64,000 bases of DNA from Vaginella massiliensis (GCF_900089075.1 NZ_LT593746.1:967-64966), one strand, 5' to 3'; counted from the stretch's first letter, positions 43,729 through 54,026 are shown. Notes: generated by a model from the letters alone, not told the origin. Program-made: numbers and translations.

Positions 43729-44871
43729 TTATCGTTTCGCTATTGAACGAGAAATAACAATTTTCTGAATTTCTGAGGTTCCTTCGTAAATCTGCGTAAT
43801 TTTTGCGTCGCGCATCATGCGTTCTACGTGATACTCACGTACATAACCATTTCCTCCATGGATCTGAACTGCTTCGGTTGTTACATTCATCGCGGTGGTA
43901 GAAGCGAATAATTTTGCCATTGCACCAGATTCTGAAATGTCTTTTCCTTCATCTTTCTCAACTGCTGCTTTGAAGCACAACATTCTTGCTGCCGTGATAT
44001 TCGTAGCCATATCTGCCAATTTGAACGCAACCGCTTGGTGATTGATAATTTCTGTACCAAAAGCTTTACGAATTTTAGCGTAATTCAGGGCCAATTCGTA
44101 CGCTCCTTGTGCAATTCCTAAAGCTTGAGAAGCGATCCCGATTCGTCCTCCGTTCAAAACGTTCATGGCGAATGCGAAACCAAATCCATCTTCACCTATG
44201 CGGTTTTCTTTTGGCACTTTCACATCGTTGAAGAATAAAGAGTGCGTATCCGATCCGCGGATTCCCATTTTTTGTTCTTTTGGTCCTATTTCGAATCCTT
44301 CCCAACCTTTTTCTACGATAAACGCATTGATTCCTTTATGCTTTTTTTCTGGATTGGTATGGGCAATCACCAAATAAGTAGAAGCGTTGCCTCCGTTGGT
44401 GATCCAGTTTTTGGTACCATTCAGTAAATAATATTCGCCCATATCTACTGCTGTGGTTTTTTGTGATGTTGCATCTGACCCTGCGTCTGGCTCAGATAAA
44501 CAAAACGCACCGATTACTTCGCCTTTTGCCAACGGCACTAGGTATTTTTGTTTTTGTTCTTCGGTACAATATTTTTCCATCCCGGCACAAACCAAGGAGT
44601 TGTTTACCGACATGACTACGGCAGCAGAAGCGTCTACTTTTGCAATTTCTTCCATTGCCAAAACATAAGACACGCTGTCCAGCCCTGCTCCTCCATATTT
44701 CGGGTCGACCATCATTCCCAAAAACCCGAGTTCGCCCATTTTTTTCACGGCGTTGTGTGGGAAGGTTGAGGTTTCGTCGCGTTCGATAACTCCCGGTAAT
44801 AATTCTGAAACAGCAAAATCACGTGCTGCTTGTTGTATCATCAATTGTTCTTCTGTAAGCTGAAAGTTCAT
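43729..44871 (-). CDS. short-chain/butyryl-type acyl-CoA dehydrogenase
   Basis: A 380-residue acyl-CoA dehydrogenase. FAD-binding and family motifs are visible (W-I-T-N-G near 156, Y-V-R-E-Y-H-V-E-R-M-M-R-D near 345), and the catalytic Glu is in Y-E-G-T-S-E-I near 366. Length and motif fit the short-chain branch acting in beta-oxidation or amino acid breakdown. It is a single gene. Confidence 0.93.
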   Translation of the reverse strand: MNFQLTEEQLMIQQAARDFAVSELLPGVIERDETSTFPHNAVKKMGELGFLGMMVDPKYGGAGLDSVSYVLAMEEIAKVDASAAVVMSVNNSLVCAGMEKYCTEEQKQKYLVPLAKGEVIGAFCLSEPDAGSDATSQKTTAVDMGEYYLLNGTKNWITNGGNASTYLVIAHTNPEKKHKGINAFIVEKGWEGFEIGPKEQKMGIRGSDTHSLFFNDVKVPKENRIGEDGFGFAFAMNVLNGGRIGIASQALGIAQGAYELALNYAKIRKAFGTEIINHQAVAFKLADMATNITAARMLCFKAAVEKDEGKDISESGAMAKLFASTTAMNVTTEAVQIHGGNGYVREYHVERMMRDAKITQIYEGTSEIQKIVISRSIAKR

Positions 44872-44900
44872 TTATTTTTTTGTTTGTTTTTGTTATTTTT

Positions 44901-45650
44901 TTATTCAAATTTTAAGGACAAAAATACGCCTCGTGTTTTCAGGTCGTACAAGGTGCCGGTATAATTCGGATAGTTCTCTTCGTCTTTGTCTCGTACCATC
45001 TCATTATTAAAGAAAAATACACCTTTGAGTGCGGGTGTCATTTTGAACTTTTTAAAATAGATATCGACCCCAATTTCTGCCTGCCAATTGAAATTGTTGG
45101 TGGTGGTACGGAAAACTCCCGCCAAATTATCATCTTCTTTGTCTTGATTCGATTGCAAATTCATCATATACCCGAATCCTCCTTGCATATAAGGGCGTGT
45201 ATTGAACCAACGATTGCCATGAAAATTGATCAGAATTGGAATTTCTACATAGGTAGATTTTACGTCACGTTTGTAATCGGCTTCGTTCACCAACCCTACA
45301 TTGCGAAAGTATAAGGTACGCTCGGCGAAATGGATTCCTGGTTCTGTCTTGAGGTCGATGTAATCATTTACCCGCATTCGACCAACAAGTCCGACCGAAA
45401 ACCCAGGTGAATTTTCTTGAGCTAAATACACCATTCCGTCTTGGTCTGCTCCGTCATCTTGTATTCCATTGTCAGAAAATTCTTTGGGTACAACTTTGTA
45501 CGAGAGTAAATTTGTTCCTAAATAGAATCCGAACGAAAATTTTTTCTGATCGGTAAATTCACGATTCCATTCTTTATCGTAATTGGGTCTAAATTGTCCG
45601 AAAGAACTTATACCTAAAACGGTCGCGATAAGTAATAATTTTGCCTTCAT
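44901..45650 (-). CDS. porT: PorT-like outer membrane beta-barrel protein
   Basis: A 249-residue outer membrane protein with a signal peptide ending near F-G-Q at 18-19 when started at 45650; the ATG nine codons earlier is rejected because it would break the signal. Alternating aromatic strands and a final F (L-S-L-K-F-E) indicate a barrel of about eight strands. The ubiE-porT order is typical of Flavobacteriia; PorT is needed for the type IX secretion system. Confidence 0.82.
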   Translation of the reverse strand: MKAKLLLIATVLGISSFGQFRPNYDKEWNREFTDQKKFSFGFYLGTNLLSYKVVPKEFSDNGIQDDGADQDGMVYLAQENSPGFSVGLVGRMRVNDYIDLKTEPGIHFAERTLYFRNVGLVNEADYKRDVKSTYVEIPILINFHGNRWFNTRPYMQGGFGYMMNLQSNQDKEDDNLAGVFRTTTNNFNWQAEIGVDIYFKKFKMTPALKGVFFFNNEMVRDKDEENYPNYTGTLYDLKTRGVFLSLKFE

Positions 45651-45680
45651 AACTTTTATCGGAACGAATATAATCAAAAT

Positions 45681-46415
45681 TTATTTTACAGCAACGTAAA
45701 TACTTGCTATTCCAAATGTTAAACGATGATCTACGGGATTTTTAAAATTTGTTCCGCTAAGTATAGCTTTCATTTCTTCGCCTTGCGGAAAAGCACTGAT
45801 AGACTCTGGCAAATAGGTATACGCGCTTTGATCCTTGGAAACCAATCGACCAATCATGGGCAATAAGGTTGAAGAATAGAAGCTGTACAACTGTTTCATG
45901 GGGAATTGAGACGGATAGGAAAACTCCAAAATCACAAAGGTTCCGTTGGGTTTCAACACGCGGTGAATTTCTTTCAAACCCTTTTCTAAATTTTCGAAAT
46001 TTCGCACGCCAAACGAGACCGTAACACAATCGAACGAATGATCTGCAAAAGGCAAATTCTCTGAGTCGCCTTGGATCATCTCGATTCTATCCGACAGTTT
46101 TTCTGCTGCTACTTTTCCTCGTCCAACTTCCAACATTCCGGCCGACAAATCCAAACCTGTAACGCGCGCATTGGTCTTTTTTGCCATCATTATCGCCAAA
46201 TCACCCGTACCAGTGGCAATATCGAGAATTGTTTGCGGGTTCGCTTTTTGTACAATTTCGATTACTTTTTTGCGCCATTGTACATCGATACCTCCCGACA
46301 AAACACGATTCAACAAATCGTATTTCGGCGAAATATTATCGAACATCTGTTCTACTTGTTTTTTCTTGGTAAGGTCCGACTCTTGGTAAGGAGTAACATT
46401 ATCGTGTTTTGCCAT
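45681..46415 (-). CDS. ubiE: demethylmenaquinone methyltransferase
   Basis: A 244-residue SAM-dependent methyltransferase with the cofactor motif D-I-A-T-G-T-G-D near 65-72 and the family pattern V-S-F-G-V-R-N-F-E. It adds the last methyl group in menaquinone synthesis. Five bases separate it from the upstream membrane protein gene and about 30 from porT. Confidence 0.95.
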   Translation of the reverse strand: MAKHDNVTPYQESDLTKKKQVEQMFDNISPKYDLLNRVLSGGIDVQWRKKVIEIVQKANPQTILDIATGTGDLAIMMAKKTNARVTGLDLSAGMLEVGRGKVAAEKLSDRIEMIQGDSENLPFADHSFDCVTVSFGVRNFENLEKGLKEIHRVLKPNGTFVILEFSYPSQFPMKQLYSFYSSTLLPMIGRLVSKDQSAYTYLPESISAFPQGEEMKAILSGTNFKNPVDHRLTFGIASIYVAVK

Positions 46416-46420
46416 TCTCT

Positions 46421-46978
46421 TTATTCGTAATTTTCAAAATAAAATTGTTTAAAATCTTTTTCGTTGAAAATCTTCATCAAATCGGTATGTTTTTCGCCTT
46501 TTTTGATAAAAATTTTCGGAAGATCTTCGTCGAGGTTATAATAGAAATTCTCTATATACAGCCGATCCGACTTCAAAATACTGCCAAAATAGACTTTATC
46601 ATCGATTGTAATATGGTTTGATTTGAAAAGCGAATCGACATTGTTTCGCATTCCATAAGGTCTTTTGAAGGTATAATAGGTCTCGCCTGTTGGGTTCAAC
46701 AAACCGTTTGCTTTCTTTATGTTGATTACCGTGTCTATTTTTCTGTCGCGATAGACGTATTTTACTCGATTCTCGCCACGCATCAAATCGATTCTCATGG
46801 TTTGATTGGGAGCGATGACAAACTCCTTACCGTTGATATCCAACGCCAATTGTTCGGAAGAAGGATTGTCGATAACATAGCCCATTTTCTTTTCTAAAAA
46901 GGTCGAATAAATTATATAAAGGACGCCAAACGTAACCAAAACGACCAAAAAACCTACTAAAGCTGGATTTCTTTTCAT
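46421..46978 (-). CDS. membrane-anchored protein of unknown function
   Basis: A 185-residue protein with one membrane helix (about 7-27) and a periplasmic or cytoplasmic beta-rich domain. No family is recognised with certainty. It is the first gene of a likely operon with ubiE and porT. Confidence 0.75.
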   Translation of the reverse strand: MKRNPALVGFLVVLVTFGVLYIIYSTFLEKKMGYVIDNPSSEQLALDINGKEFVIAPNQTMRIDLMRGENRVKYVYRDRKIDTVINIKKANGLLNPTGETYYTFKRPYGMRNNVDSLFKSNHITIDDKVYFGSILKSDRLYIENFYYNLDEDLPKIFIKKGEKHTDLMKIFNEKDFKQFYFENYE

Positions 46979-47097
46979 TCGGTAAAAATAGGTATAGTTT
47001 AGAAAACCAAAAAATCACAGTTTGCATTTTTTATACTAAATGATTTAATCTAGCTATATTTGCATGAATAATTAAAAAAATATTTTCAATTTTAACA

Positions 47098-48168
47098 ATG
47101 ATAAATTCAGTAATAAAAGGTAGCGGGAGTTACATCCCAAAAAACGTCGTTTACAATGCTCATTTCGTTGATTACGAATTTTATGACGAAAAAGGCGAGC
47201 GAATTGATAAACCAGGAGAAGAAATTATCAAAAAATTCCAAGAAATCACCGAAATCGAAGAAAGGCGTTATATCGATCAAAATATACTGAATTCTGAAAT
47301 TGCAACCATTGCCGCCCAAAAAGCTTTAGAAAAATCGGGCGTCGACAAAGAAGCTTTAGACTACATCATTGTTGCACACAATTTTGGTGATATAGACCCC
47401 GTCAGTCGTCAGATCGATATTATGCCCTCTATGTCTGCCAAAGTGAAACACAATTTGGGTATAAAAAACCTGAAGTGTCGCCCTTACGATATGACTTTTG
47501 GTTGCCCTGGCTGGGTAGAAAGCATGATATTGGGACATCAATTCATCCAAGCTCGATTGGCAAAAAACATTTTAGTCATTGGCTCAGACACTTTATCGCG
47601 AGCAGTGGACCCGCACGATCGTACCGCTATGATTTTTGCAGACGGTGCAGGCGCAGTCGTATTATCTGCCGAGGAATCAGACGAGAAATACGGAATTTTG
47701 GCTTACAACACTTTGTCGTATACGGGTGATGAATTGCGATACTTAGAAAATGGTCCTTCGCTGAAATCAGGCTACGTGGGTTCGAATAAAAATATTCGCA
47801 TGAAGGGTAGAAAAGTTTATGAATTCGCACTGAAAAACGTACCCAACGCACTGAAAGAAACCATGGAAATCACCGATCTTGACATCGATGATTTGTCGAA
47901 AATATTATTACATCAGGCCAACGCCAAAATGGATCACGCCATGATAGAACGTTTTTATAAACTCTACAATCGGGCGGTGCCAGAAGGTGTAGACCCTATG
48001 ACCGTCCAAAAACTAGGAAACACTTCGGTTTCTACGATTCCGATCATGTACGATTTGATAGAAAATCATTTGTTGGGCAAACACCAGTTCTCGAAGGGAG
48101 ATCATCTCTTAATGGCTTCTGTGGGAGCAAGCATGAACATCAATGCGTTGGTTTATAAATACCGCTAA
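47098..48168 (+). CDS. KAS III-like 3-oxoacyl-ACP synthase
   Basis: A 356-residue thiolase-fold enzyme with the KAS III triad Cys136 (F-G-C-P-G), His272 (L-L-H-Q-A-N) and Asn308 (G-N-T-S). It differs from standard FabH by an N-terminal insertion near 25-45. It may start fatty acid chains or act in another condensation. TATATTTG at 47055-47062 could be its -7 box. It precedes aroC by three bases. Confidence 0.87.
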   Translation: MINSVIKGSGSYIPKNVVYNAHFVDYEFYDEKGERIDKPGEEIIKKFQEITEIEERRYIDQNILNSEIATIAAQKALEKSGVDKEALDYIIVAHNFGDIDPVSRQIDIMPSMSAKVKHNLGIKNLKCRPYDMTFGCPGWVESMILGHQFIQARLAKNILVIGSDTLSRAVDPHDRTAMIFADGAGAVVLSAEESDEKYGILAYNTLSYTGDELRYLENGPSLKSGYVGSNKNIRMKGRKVYEFALKNVPNALKETMEITDLDIDDLSKILLHQANAKMDHAMIERFYKLYNRAVPEGVDPMTVQKLGNTSVSTIPIMYDLIENHLLGKHQFSKGDHLLMASVGASMNINALVYKYR

Positions 48169-48171
48169 CCC

Positions 48172-49233
48172 ATGTCGAATTCTTTTGGTAAGATTCTACG
48201 TCTAACAACCTTTGGCGAAAGTCATGGCCGAGCAATTGGTGGAATTCTCGATGGTTTTCCAGGGAATGTTGCCTTAGACTTAGAAGCGATCCAACATCAA
48301 TTAGACCGAAGAAAACCTGGACAATCTTCTATCGTTACGCAAAGAAAAGAATCAGACACTGTTCAATTTCTATCGGGCATTTACAACGGAAAATCGACTG
48401 GGGCGCCGATTGGTTTTTTGATTGAAAACGACAATCAGAAATCGAATGATTACGATCATCTCAAAGATGTTTTCAGACCATCACATGCCGATTTTACTTA
48501 TCAGAGCAAAAACAAAAACCGAGACCATAGAGGTGGTGGCAGAAGCTCTGCCAGAGAAACCGCAAATTGGGTGGTAGCTGGCGCCTTGGCAAAACACCTC
48601 ATTCCAGAAATCAAAATCAACGCCTACGTTTCTGCTGTAGGAAACATTCGGGTTGAACAGCCCTATACCGAACTGAATTTGGATCTTATCGACAGCAATA
48701 TGGTGCGATGCCCAGTTGAAGATAAGGCCGAAGAAATGATCGATTTTATAAAAAAAATAAGAAAAGAAGGCGATACCGTTGGCGGTGAAATAAGCTGCGT
48801 CATTCAGCATGTGCCCATTGGTTTGGGCGAGCCTATTTTCGACAAACTGCATGCTCGATTGGGGCAAGCGATGTTGTCTATCAATGCGGTAAAAGGATTT
48901 GAATATGGCGAAGGGTTTGCTGCTTCGCGATTGCGAGGCTCGCAAATGAACGATTTATTCGAAACCGATGGGACAACCAAAACCAATTTTTCGGGCGGTG
49001 TGCAGGGTGGAATTTCGAACGGAATGCCAATTTATTTCAAAGTTGCATTCAAACCCGTTGCAACCTTGATGCAAACGCAAACAGCACTTTCTGCCGAGCA
49101 CAAACTTATCGAATTGCAAGGTAAAGGTCGCCACGATCCTTGTGTAGTTCCGCGAGCTGTACCCATTGTAGAGGCATTGGCTTCTTTGGTTTTGGCAGAT
49201 TTTACATTGATCAACAAGTCGAAAACATTGTAA
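48172..49233 (+). CDS. aroC: chorismate synthase
   Basis: A 353-residue AroC, which makes chorismate from EPSP with reduced FMN. The family signatures G-E-S-H-G near 14-18, [12 protein letters not shown] near 118-129 and R-G-S-Q near 248 are present. Chorismate feeds tyrosine, the pigment starter, as well as menaquinone. It forms a two-gene unit with the KAS III-like gene. Confidence 0.97.
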   Translation: MSNSFGKILRLTTFGESHGRAIGGILDGFPGNVALDLEAIQHQLDRRKPGQSSIVTQRKESDTVQFLSGIYNGKSTGAPIGFLIENDNQKSNDYDHLKDVFRPSHADFTYQSKNKNRDHRGGGRSSARETANWVVAGALAKHLIPEIKINAYVSAVGNIRVEQPYTELNLDLIDSNMVRCPVEDKAEEMIDFIKKIRKEGDTVGGEISCVIQHVPIGLGEPIFDKLHARLGQAMLSINAVKGFEYGEGFAASRLRGSQMNDLFETDGTTKTNFSGGVQGGISNGMPIYFKVAFKPVATLMQTQTALSAEHKLIELQGKGRHDPCVVPRAVPIVEALASLVLADFTLINKSKTL

Positions 49234-49312
49234 AAAAAATTGGCATTTATTTTGAAAATGTTGTTTTACCAACAATTATTTTCTATATTTGGAAACGTAA
49301 TACTGTAATTGT

Positions 49313-49654
49313 ATGAAACACTTTTTACTTTTTATTACTATATCACTCTTTGGTTTTGCTGAGTTATCGGCACAGTCGGGGTATAGAAATGCACCGTTGC
49401 AGACGCAAGTTGAGGCGAAATCGGTGGTTATTTCTCCGAATCCAGCGACAAGTCTTGTCGAAATCAATGCAGAAACTTCGGGTAAATTGTCTCATGTCAT
49501 CATCTACTCTATCATCGGCAACGAGGTGTTGAATGCCAAGGCAGATAACAATAATCTCCGATTGAATATTGGAAACCTAAAAAAAGGTAAATACATCGTA
49601 CGCTCATTCTTCAGCAATGGTACGTCTGAGGTTACCACCCTCATAAAGCAATAA
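49313..49654 (+). CDS. stand-alone T9SS type A sorting domain protein
   Basis: A 113-residue protein: signal peptide (1-20), a linker, then a complete type IX secretion C-terminal domain (about 38-113) with the S-P-N-P-A-T-S motif at its beginning and G-K-Y-I-V-R at its end. Normally this domain is the tail of a large secreted protein; here nothing precedes it. It may be the remnant of a larger gene or a small secreted protein in its own right. Confidence 0.85.
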   Translation: MKHFLLFITISLFGFAELSAQSGYRNAPLQTQVEAKSVVISPNPATSLVEINAETSGKLSHVIIYSIIGNEVLNAKADNNNLRLNIGNLKKGKYIVRSFFSNGTSEVTTLIKQ

Positions 49655-49684
49655 AAGCAATAATCAAGAAAATACGATATAAAA

Positions 49685-49723
49685 AAAAGAGGCTGTCTCA
49701 AAAGTGAAACAGCCTCTTTTTTT
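49685..49723. terminator. strong bidirectional terminator
   Basis: A 12-pair stem (49685-49696 with 49709-49720) is followed by seven T on the plus strand and by T on the minus strand. It separates the convergent sorting-domain and superoxide dismutase genes. Confidence 0.93.
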
Positions 49724-49738
49724 GTTGCCATCAGCTTA

Positions 49739-50521
49739 TTATTTTTTCATGGCTTTGCTATAATTTTCGTCTACTTGTTTCCAATCCAAAACTTTGAAGA
49801 AATTGGTCAAATAATCATCACGTTTGTTTTGGTATTTCAGATAATAGGCGTGTTCCCAAACATCTACACCCAAAATTGGCGTACCAGGCTCTTTTGCTCC
49901 TGGCATCAACGGGTTGTCTTGATTTGGAGTTGAAGTTACTGCCAACGAGCCGTCTTCTTTCACAATCAGCCAAGCCCAACCAGAACCAAACTGTTTAGAT
50001 CCGGCTTCTTTCAATTGTTTCACCAAGTCGTCTAAGCTACCAAATGTTGTTGTAATTTTGGTCAACAATTCTGCAGAAGGCTCGGCAGTAGGATTTGGCG
50101 AAATCAAATCAAAATACATCAAGTGGTTGTAATATCCACCAGCATTGTTGCGCAATGCGCTGTTGTTCATATCCAAATTCTTCAAGATATCGACAATGTT
50201 GTTACTTGTATTTCCACTCTCTTTCAATGCAGTATTCAGTTTGTTGATGTATCCCAAATAGTGTTTAGAAAAGTGAACCTCCATTGTTTTACCATCGATG
50301 TATTCATTTACCTCATCGTACCCATATTTCAATGGTTTTATTTGGAAAGTTCCTGGATCAGCTTTCACATCTGTCGGGTTGCCCAAAGTTTCTGTTTTAT
50401 CGTCTGTTTTCACTGCAACGGTATCATTAGAAGATGGTGTCACTACTGTATTGGTCGATTCTTTACAAGCGTATGTCATCAACAACATCAAAGAAGCACC
50501 TAAAATCAAGCCTTTTTTCAT
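49739..50521 (-). CDS. Fe/Mn superoxide dismutase, lipoprotein form
   Basis: A 260-residue protein with a lipoprotein signal (lipobox ending with Cys19), a Thr/Asp-rich linker to about 55, and a full Fe/Mn SOD domain. Metal ligands are in H-F-S-K-H, Y-N-H-L and D-V-W-E-H. Most SODs are cytoplasmic; this one should sit on the periplasmic side or surface and protect against external superoxide. Single gene. Confidence 0.92.
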   Translation of the reverse strand: MKKGLILGASLMLLMTYACKESTNTVVTPSSNDTVAVKTDDKTETLGNPTDVKADPGTFQIKPLKYGYDEVNEYIDGKTMEVHFSKHYLGYINKLNTALKESGNTSNNIVDILKNLDMNNSALRNNAGGYYNHLMYFDLISPNPTAEPSAELLTKITTTFGSLDDLVKQLKEAGSKQFGSGWAWLIVKEDGSLAVTSTPNQDNPLMPGAKEPGTPILGVDVWEHAYYLKYQNKRDDYLTNFFKVLDWKQVDENYSKAMKK

Positions 50522-50614
50522 TTTATTAACGTATTTTATTTGAGTTGATAAGTTAGCAAAAATTATACTAAACTTGAAATTATCAATTTTAATATTTTGT
50601 TAAATTAAAACAAG

Positions 50615-50998
50615 TTAACTTTCTCTCAACAAACGCAACTCATTTTTCAAACTTAATAGCTGTTCTTGTAATTGTAGAATTTGCTCATCCTTCGATTTGA
50701 TGAGTTCTTTGTATAATTCTTCAATTTTTGCTGTGGAAGTTATATTATTGGTATTATAATATCCTGATTGTGAACAAGCATTGAAAACGACCTGATCATT
50801 GAAGTTTTTAATAGTTTCTGAATCGACCTCTAAAACACGTGCAATTTCGTTTAATTTTTCTTCCGAAATTTTGGTCTTACAATTCTCAATATCAGAATAA
50901 GAGCTTTGACTTATCGATAATTTATCAGCCATATAACTTTGACTAAGATTCTTTATTTCACGTACTTTTCTTATTTTATAACCAATAACAGTATCCAT
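50615..50998 (-). CDS. XRE-family regulator with coiled-coil tail
   Basis: A 127-residue protein. Residues 6-60 form an XRE helix-turn-helix (L-S-Q-S-Y-M-A-D-K-L then S-Q-S-S-Y-S-D-I-E-N); residues about 90-125 form a coiled coil. The ATG at 50998 is used because the longer frame begins with GTG two codons earlier. It is divergent from the lipoprotein and thioredoxin-like genes, 114 bases away, and may regulate them. Confidence 0.88.
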   Translation of the reverse strand: MDTVIGYKIRKVREIKNLSQSYMADKLSISQSSYSDIENCKTKISEEKLNEIARVLEVDSETIKNFNDQVVFNACSQSGYYNTNNITSTAKIEELYKELIKSKDEQILQLQEQLLSLKNELRLLRES

Positions 50999-51112
50999 AA
51001 ACACAATATTTTATCAATCAAATGTAATAAATTATTGGTTATGAAATTTGCCATATCCTTCACTTTATGAATATTTTCAACTTATTAAACAATTTCAAAT
51101 AACCTAATAATT

Positions 51113-51625
51113 ATGAAAAAATTTATTTTAAAAGGAGGCTTGATTATAGCCTTAGCTTCAAGTTCAATTTTTTATGCATGTAATAACGATGATGACACCG
51201 TTGAACAAACAGCCGAATTACAAGGTAAAAAATCACCTGTAATAGGAGAAGACATCTTCTTCAGATCAGATTACAAAGAAGATGTTACCAAAGGAGGTGG
51301 AGTAACTTTTGTATTTGATATAGGTAGACGATCGTCCCCTACTTGTAAGGGATTTGGAATCTGTCGCCTTGCTGCATTTGGTATTTGGATTGTTGTCCAG
51401 CCCAAAGCAAATCAAGCAATAGGAATTGACAAACAAAGTTCTCTAAAATTTATTACAATTGAGTTAGAATCTCCTATAGATCCTGCAGAATTCGACACAC
51501 GTTTTTATGTTGATGAAGAAATAATTGACGACAATGGTAATTATAAAATCAAGGCAGGTGTTTATAATTTAGATTCTACGATCGGTTTATATGGTGGTTA
51601 CAAATTACCTTATTTTGAATTGTAA
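51113..51625 (+). CDS. lipoprotein of unknown function
   Basis: A 170-residue lipoprotein (lipobox ending with Cys23, then an Asp-rich stretch N-N-D-D-D that favours surface or membrane retention). The middle has a Cys pair in C-K-G-F-G-I-C. No family recognised. A 12-pair hairpin (51641-51665) separates it from the thioredoxin-like gene downstream, with which it may be co-transcribed. The Cys pair could be a target of that protein; this is only a suggestion. Confidence 0.75.
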   Translation: MKKFILKGGLIIALASSSIFYACNNDDDTVEQTAELQGKKSPVIGEDIFFRSDYKEDVTKGGGVTFVFDIGRRSSPTCKGFGICRLAAFGIWIVVQPKANQAIGIDKQSSLKFITIELESPIDPAEFDTRFYVDEEIIDDNGNYKIKAGVYNLDSTIGLYGGYKLPYFEL

Positions 51626-51640
51626 TTAATTATTAATATT

Positions 51641-51665
51641 TTAGGGTGTGAAATTCACACCCTAA
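51641..51665 (+). promoter_or_regulatory. perfect hairpin between lipoprotein and thioredoxin-like genes
   Basis: TTAGGGTGTGAA and its complement are separated by one base, giving a 10-12 pair stem. No T run follows on either strand, so it may slow RNA decay or partly stop transcription rather than act as full terminator. Confidence 0.6.
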
Positions 51666-51684
51666 ATTCAATAAAAACAAACCT

Positions 51685-52281
51685 ATGAAAAAACTTTTTC
51701 TATTTTTCACATTATTTATATTCACTATCGTATCTGCTCAAACTAAATACGAGACTCTTACTATTACCAATTACGACAGTATTCTAAAAAAGCTTGACTC
51801 AGAAAACCAAAATGAAATATACAATCTAAATATTAATGATTTTAAGCAACTTGTATCTAAATCAGCAAAACCATTTACATTGGTATATACATATGCTTGG
51901 TGGTGTGGTCCTTGTCGAAAAAAACTACCACAGGTTTTAGAATTTAAAAATAAACATCAAAACAAAGTAGAATTACTTATTTTAACAGGTGAGAAAAACC
52001 CAAGCAAATACCTTTATATGACTAATAAAGAATTCAATACTAAATACAATATTTTATTCCCAACATTTAATATCTCTGATGAAATTTCAACAAAAAGTAA
52101 AAAGAAATTTCACAACTTTATTCAAACAATTGTACCTGGACATTCAGACTACGGAACTGGTTTAAGTCTTAATTTATTAATTGATAATAAAACTTCTGAA
52201 GTTTTGTATGCATCATTTACTGAAATAGAAACAACAGACTCAATCTTCTCCAAACTAAACTCTTTTATTTCAAACAATTAA
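51685..52281 (+). CDS. secreted thioredoxin-like protein (TlpA type)
   Basis: A 198-residue protein with a signal peptide (1-19) and a thioredoxin fold with the active site W-W-C-G-P-C (Cys74 and Cys77). It would act in the periplasm on disulfides. Its gene is more AT-rich than average, like the lipoprotein gene before it. A bidirectional terminator follows. Confidence 0.87.
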   Translation: MKKLFLFFTLFIFTIVSAQTKYETLTITNYDSILKKLDSENQNEIYNLNINDFKQLVSKSAKPFTLVYTYAWWCGPCRKKLPQVLEFKNKHQNKVELLILTGEKNPSKYLYMTNKEFNTKYNILFPTFNISDEISTKSKKKFHNFIQTIVPGHSDYGTGLSLNLLIDNKTSEVLYASFTEIETTDSIFSKLNSFISNN

Positions 52282-52316
52282 AAAACTCCAAAATCTCAAT
52301 GGAATTTGGAGTTTTT
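52281..52316. terminator. bidirectional terminator
   Basis: AAAAACTCCAAA (52281-52292) pairs with TTTGGAGTTTTT (52305-52316) around a 12-base loop. It serves both the thioredoxin-like gene and the convergent hem genes. Confidence 0.88.
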
Positions 52317-52338
52317 GATGTAGCGTAAAAATATCGTT

Positions 52339-53364
52339 TTATTTTTTGTAATTCACCACGGCTTCAATAAATGCTTGTGCATTTTCTACCGGTACGTTTG
52401 GCAAAATGCCGTGCCCCAAATTGGCAACGTATTTATAGGTTCCGAAATCGTCGATCATTTCTTTTACCATTTGCTGTATCACCGCTGGCGGCGACAACAA
52501 TCTCGACGGATCGAAATTACCTTGTAAAGTTTTTCTGAAACCTGTAAGTTCTCTTGCTGTATGCGGCGATACGGTCCAATCTACCCCCAAAGCCGAAGCA
52601 TTGGATTTGCTCATTTTTTCGAGTGCAAACCAACATCCTTTTGCAAAAACTACAACCGGAACCAAAGGCGCCAATTCGTTGACGATTCGCTCCATATATT
52701 GCCAAGAAAACTCGTCGTAATCTTTTGGCGAAAGCATTCCGCCCCACGAATCGAATAGTTGAATGACATTTGCGCCGTGTTCTACTTTTTTCTTCAGATA
52801 ATCGATCGTTGTTTTGGTAATTTTTTCTAACAACAAATGTGCAGCTTGTGGTTGCTGAAAACAAAAAGCTTTGGCTTTATCAAACGATTTTGACCCTTTC
52901 CCCTCTACTGCGTAACAGAGAATGGTCCAAGGCGAACCTGCAAAACCAATAAGCGGAATTTTGTTGTCTAATTCTTTTTTGGTAAGATCGATCGCCTGCA
53001 TCACATAACCCAACGATTCTTCGATATCTGGATCGATAAGATGCTGTACATCTTGCATAGAACCAATCGGATTTTCTAACCAAGGTCCCACTCCGTTTTT
53101 CATCTCGAAATCCATCCCCATCGCTTGCGGAACCACCAAAATATCTGAGAAAATAATGGCTGCATCTAAGGGAAATCTCCTGATCGGTTGCATGGTAATC
53201 TCTGCAGCCAACTCTGGGGTTCGACAGCGTGTGAAGAAATCGTACTGGTCTCTAAGTTCGATAAACTCTGGAAGATAACGTCCTGCCTGACGCATCATCC
53301 ATACTGGTGGGCGTTCTACTTCTTCGCCTCGTAGAGCTTTTAGATACAAATCATTTTTTATCAT
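52339..53364 (-). CDS. hemE: uroporphyrinogen decarboxylase
   Basis: A 341-residue HemE with the N-terminal signature [14 protein letters not shown] near 20-33 and G-F-A-G-S-P-W near 141. It removes the four acetate carboxyls to give coproporphyrinogen III. It overlaps hemD as ATGA and ends the hemACDE operon. Confidence 0.97.
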   Translation of the reverse strand: MIKNDLYLKALRGEEVERPPVWMMRQAGRYLPEFIELRDQYDFFTRCRTPELAAEITMQPIRRFPLDAAIIFSDILVVPQAMGMDFEMKNGVGPWLENPIGSMQDVQHLIDPDIEESLGYVMQAIDLTKKELDNKIPLIGFAGSPWTILCYAVEGKGSKSFDKAKAFCFQQPQAAHLLLEKITKTTIDYLKKKVEHGANVIQLFDSWGGMLSPKDYDEFSWQYMERIVNELAPLVPVVVFAKGCWFALEKMSKSNASALGVDWTVSPHTARELTGFRKTLQGNFDPSRLLSPPAVIQQMVKEMIDDFGTYKYVANLGHGILPNVPVENAQAFIEAVVNYKK

Positions 53365-54026
53365 TTTCGATAGTTTTTTATGGTTTCCAAAACTGCTTCA
53401 ACCGTGGTGTTTTTTGCAGTAATTATTGGATTATTAATTTTAGATTTAATGGCTTGTGTCGTGGTTTTACCAATCGAAAACAGCACACTCGAATGCGGTA
53501 TTTCGTTTTCTTTGATAAACGATTCGAAGCTCAGCGGACTGAAAAATGCATAAGCGTCGAACTTTTGCATCATTTTATTGGTAATCGGTCGGGTATGATA
53601 ACACACCACCTCGTGAATGTGATTTTGGTTGACACTCAATTGGTCTATTAAATAATCGCGACGACTTGTTCCGCTAAAAAACTGAAATTTTTGATGCTTC
53701 ACATCTTTCAAATGTAGCTCAAAAAGATCTGCTGCATACTCTTCAACTGCGACAATCCTGCGATTTTGCTCTTTCAGCATATTGGCCGTTTTGTGCCCTA
53801 CCACAAAAAAATCACCTTCTACAATAATGCCTTGTATTGCTCGTGCAGCATTCTGACTCGTCACAAGATGTTTTCGCACAACTGATTCTATTTTATTTTC
53901 AATGATATTCTTTTCTTCTAATCTTATTTCCAAAGTTGGAACAACTCGAATCTGCATTTCATTTCCGAGAAAATCTCTGAGGAGCGAATCTGAAATCTCT
54001 TTGGTAAATAGAATAGACTGAATCAC
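53361..54026 (-). CDS. hemD: uroporphyrinogen-III synthase, GTG start
   Basis: A 221-residue HemD, recognised by position and by the I-L-F-T-K-E start and the [10 protein letters not shown] motif near 157-166. The family is poorly conserved. The start is GTG at 54024-54026, overlapping the hemC stop as GTGA; there is no ATG at the proper position, and the longer frame upstream is a shadow within hemC. It closes the tetrapyrrole ring with ring D inversion. Confidence 0.9.
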   Translation of the reverse strand: MIQSILFTKEISDSLLRDFLGNEMQIRVVPTLEIRLEEKNIIENKIESVVRKHLVTSQNAARAIQGIIVEGDFFVVGHKTANMLKEQNRRIVAVEEYAADLFELHLKDVKHQKFQFFSGTSRRDYLIDQLSVNQNHIHEVVCYHTRPITNKMMQKFDAYAFFSPLSFESFIKENEIPHSSVLFSIGKTTTQAIKSKINNPIITAKNTTVEAVLETIKNYRK

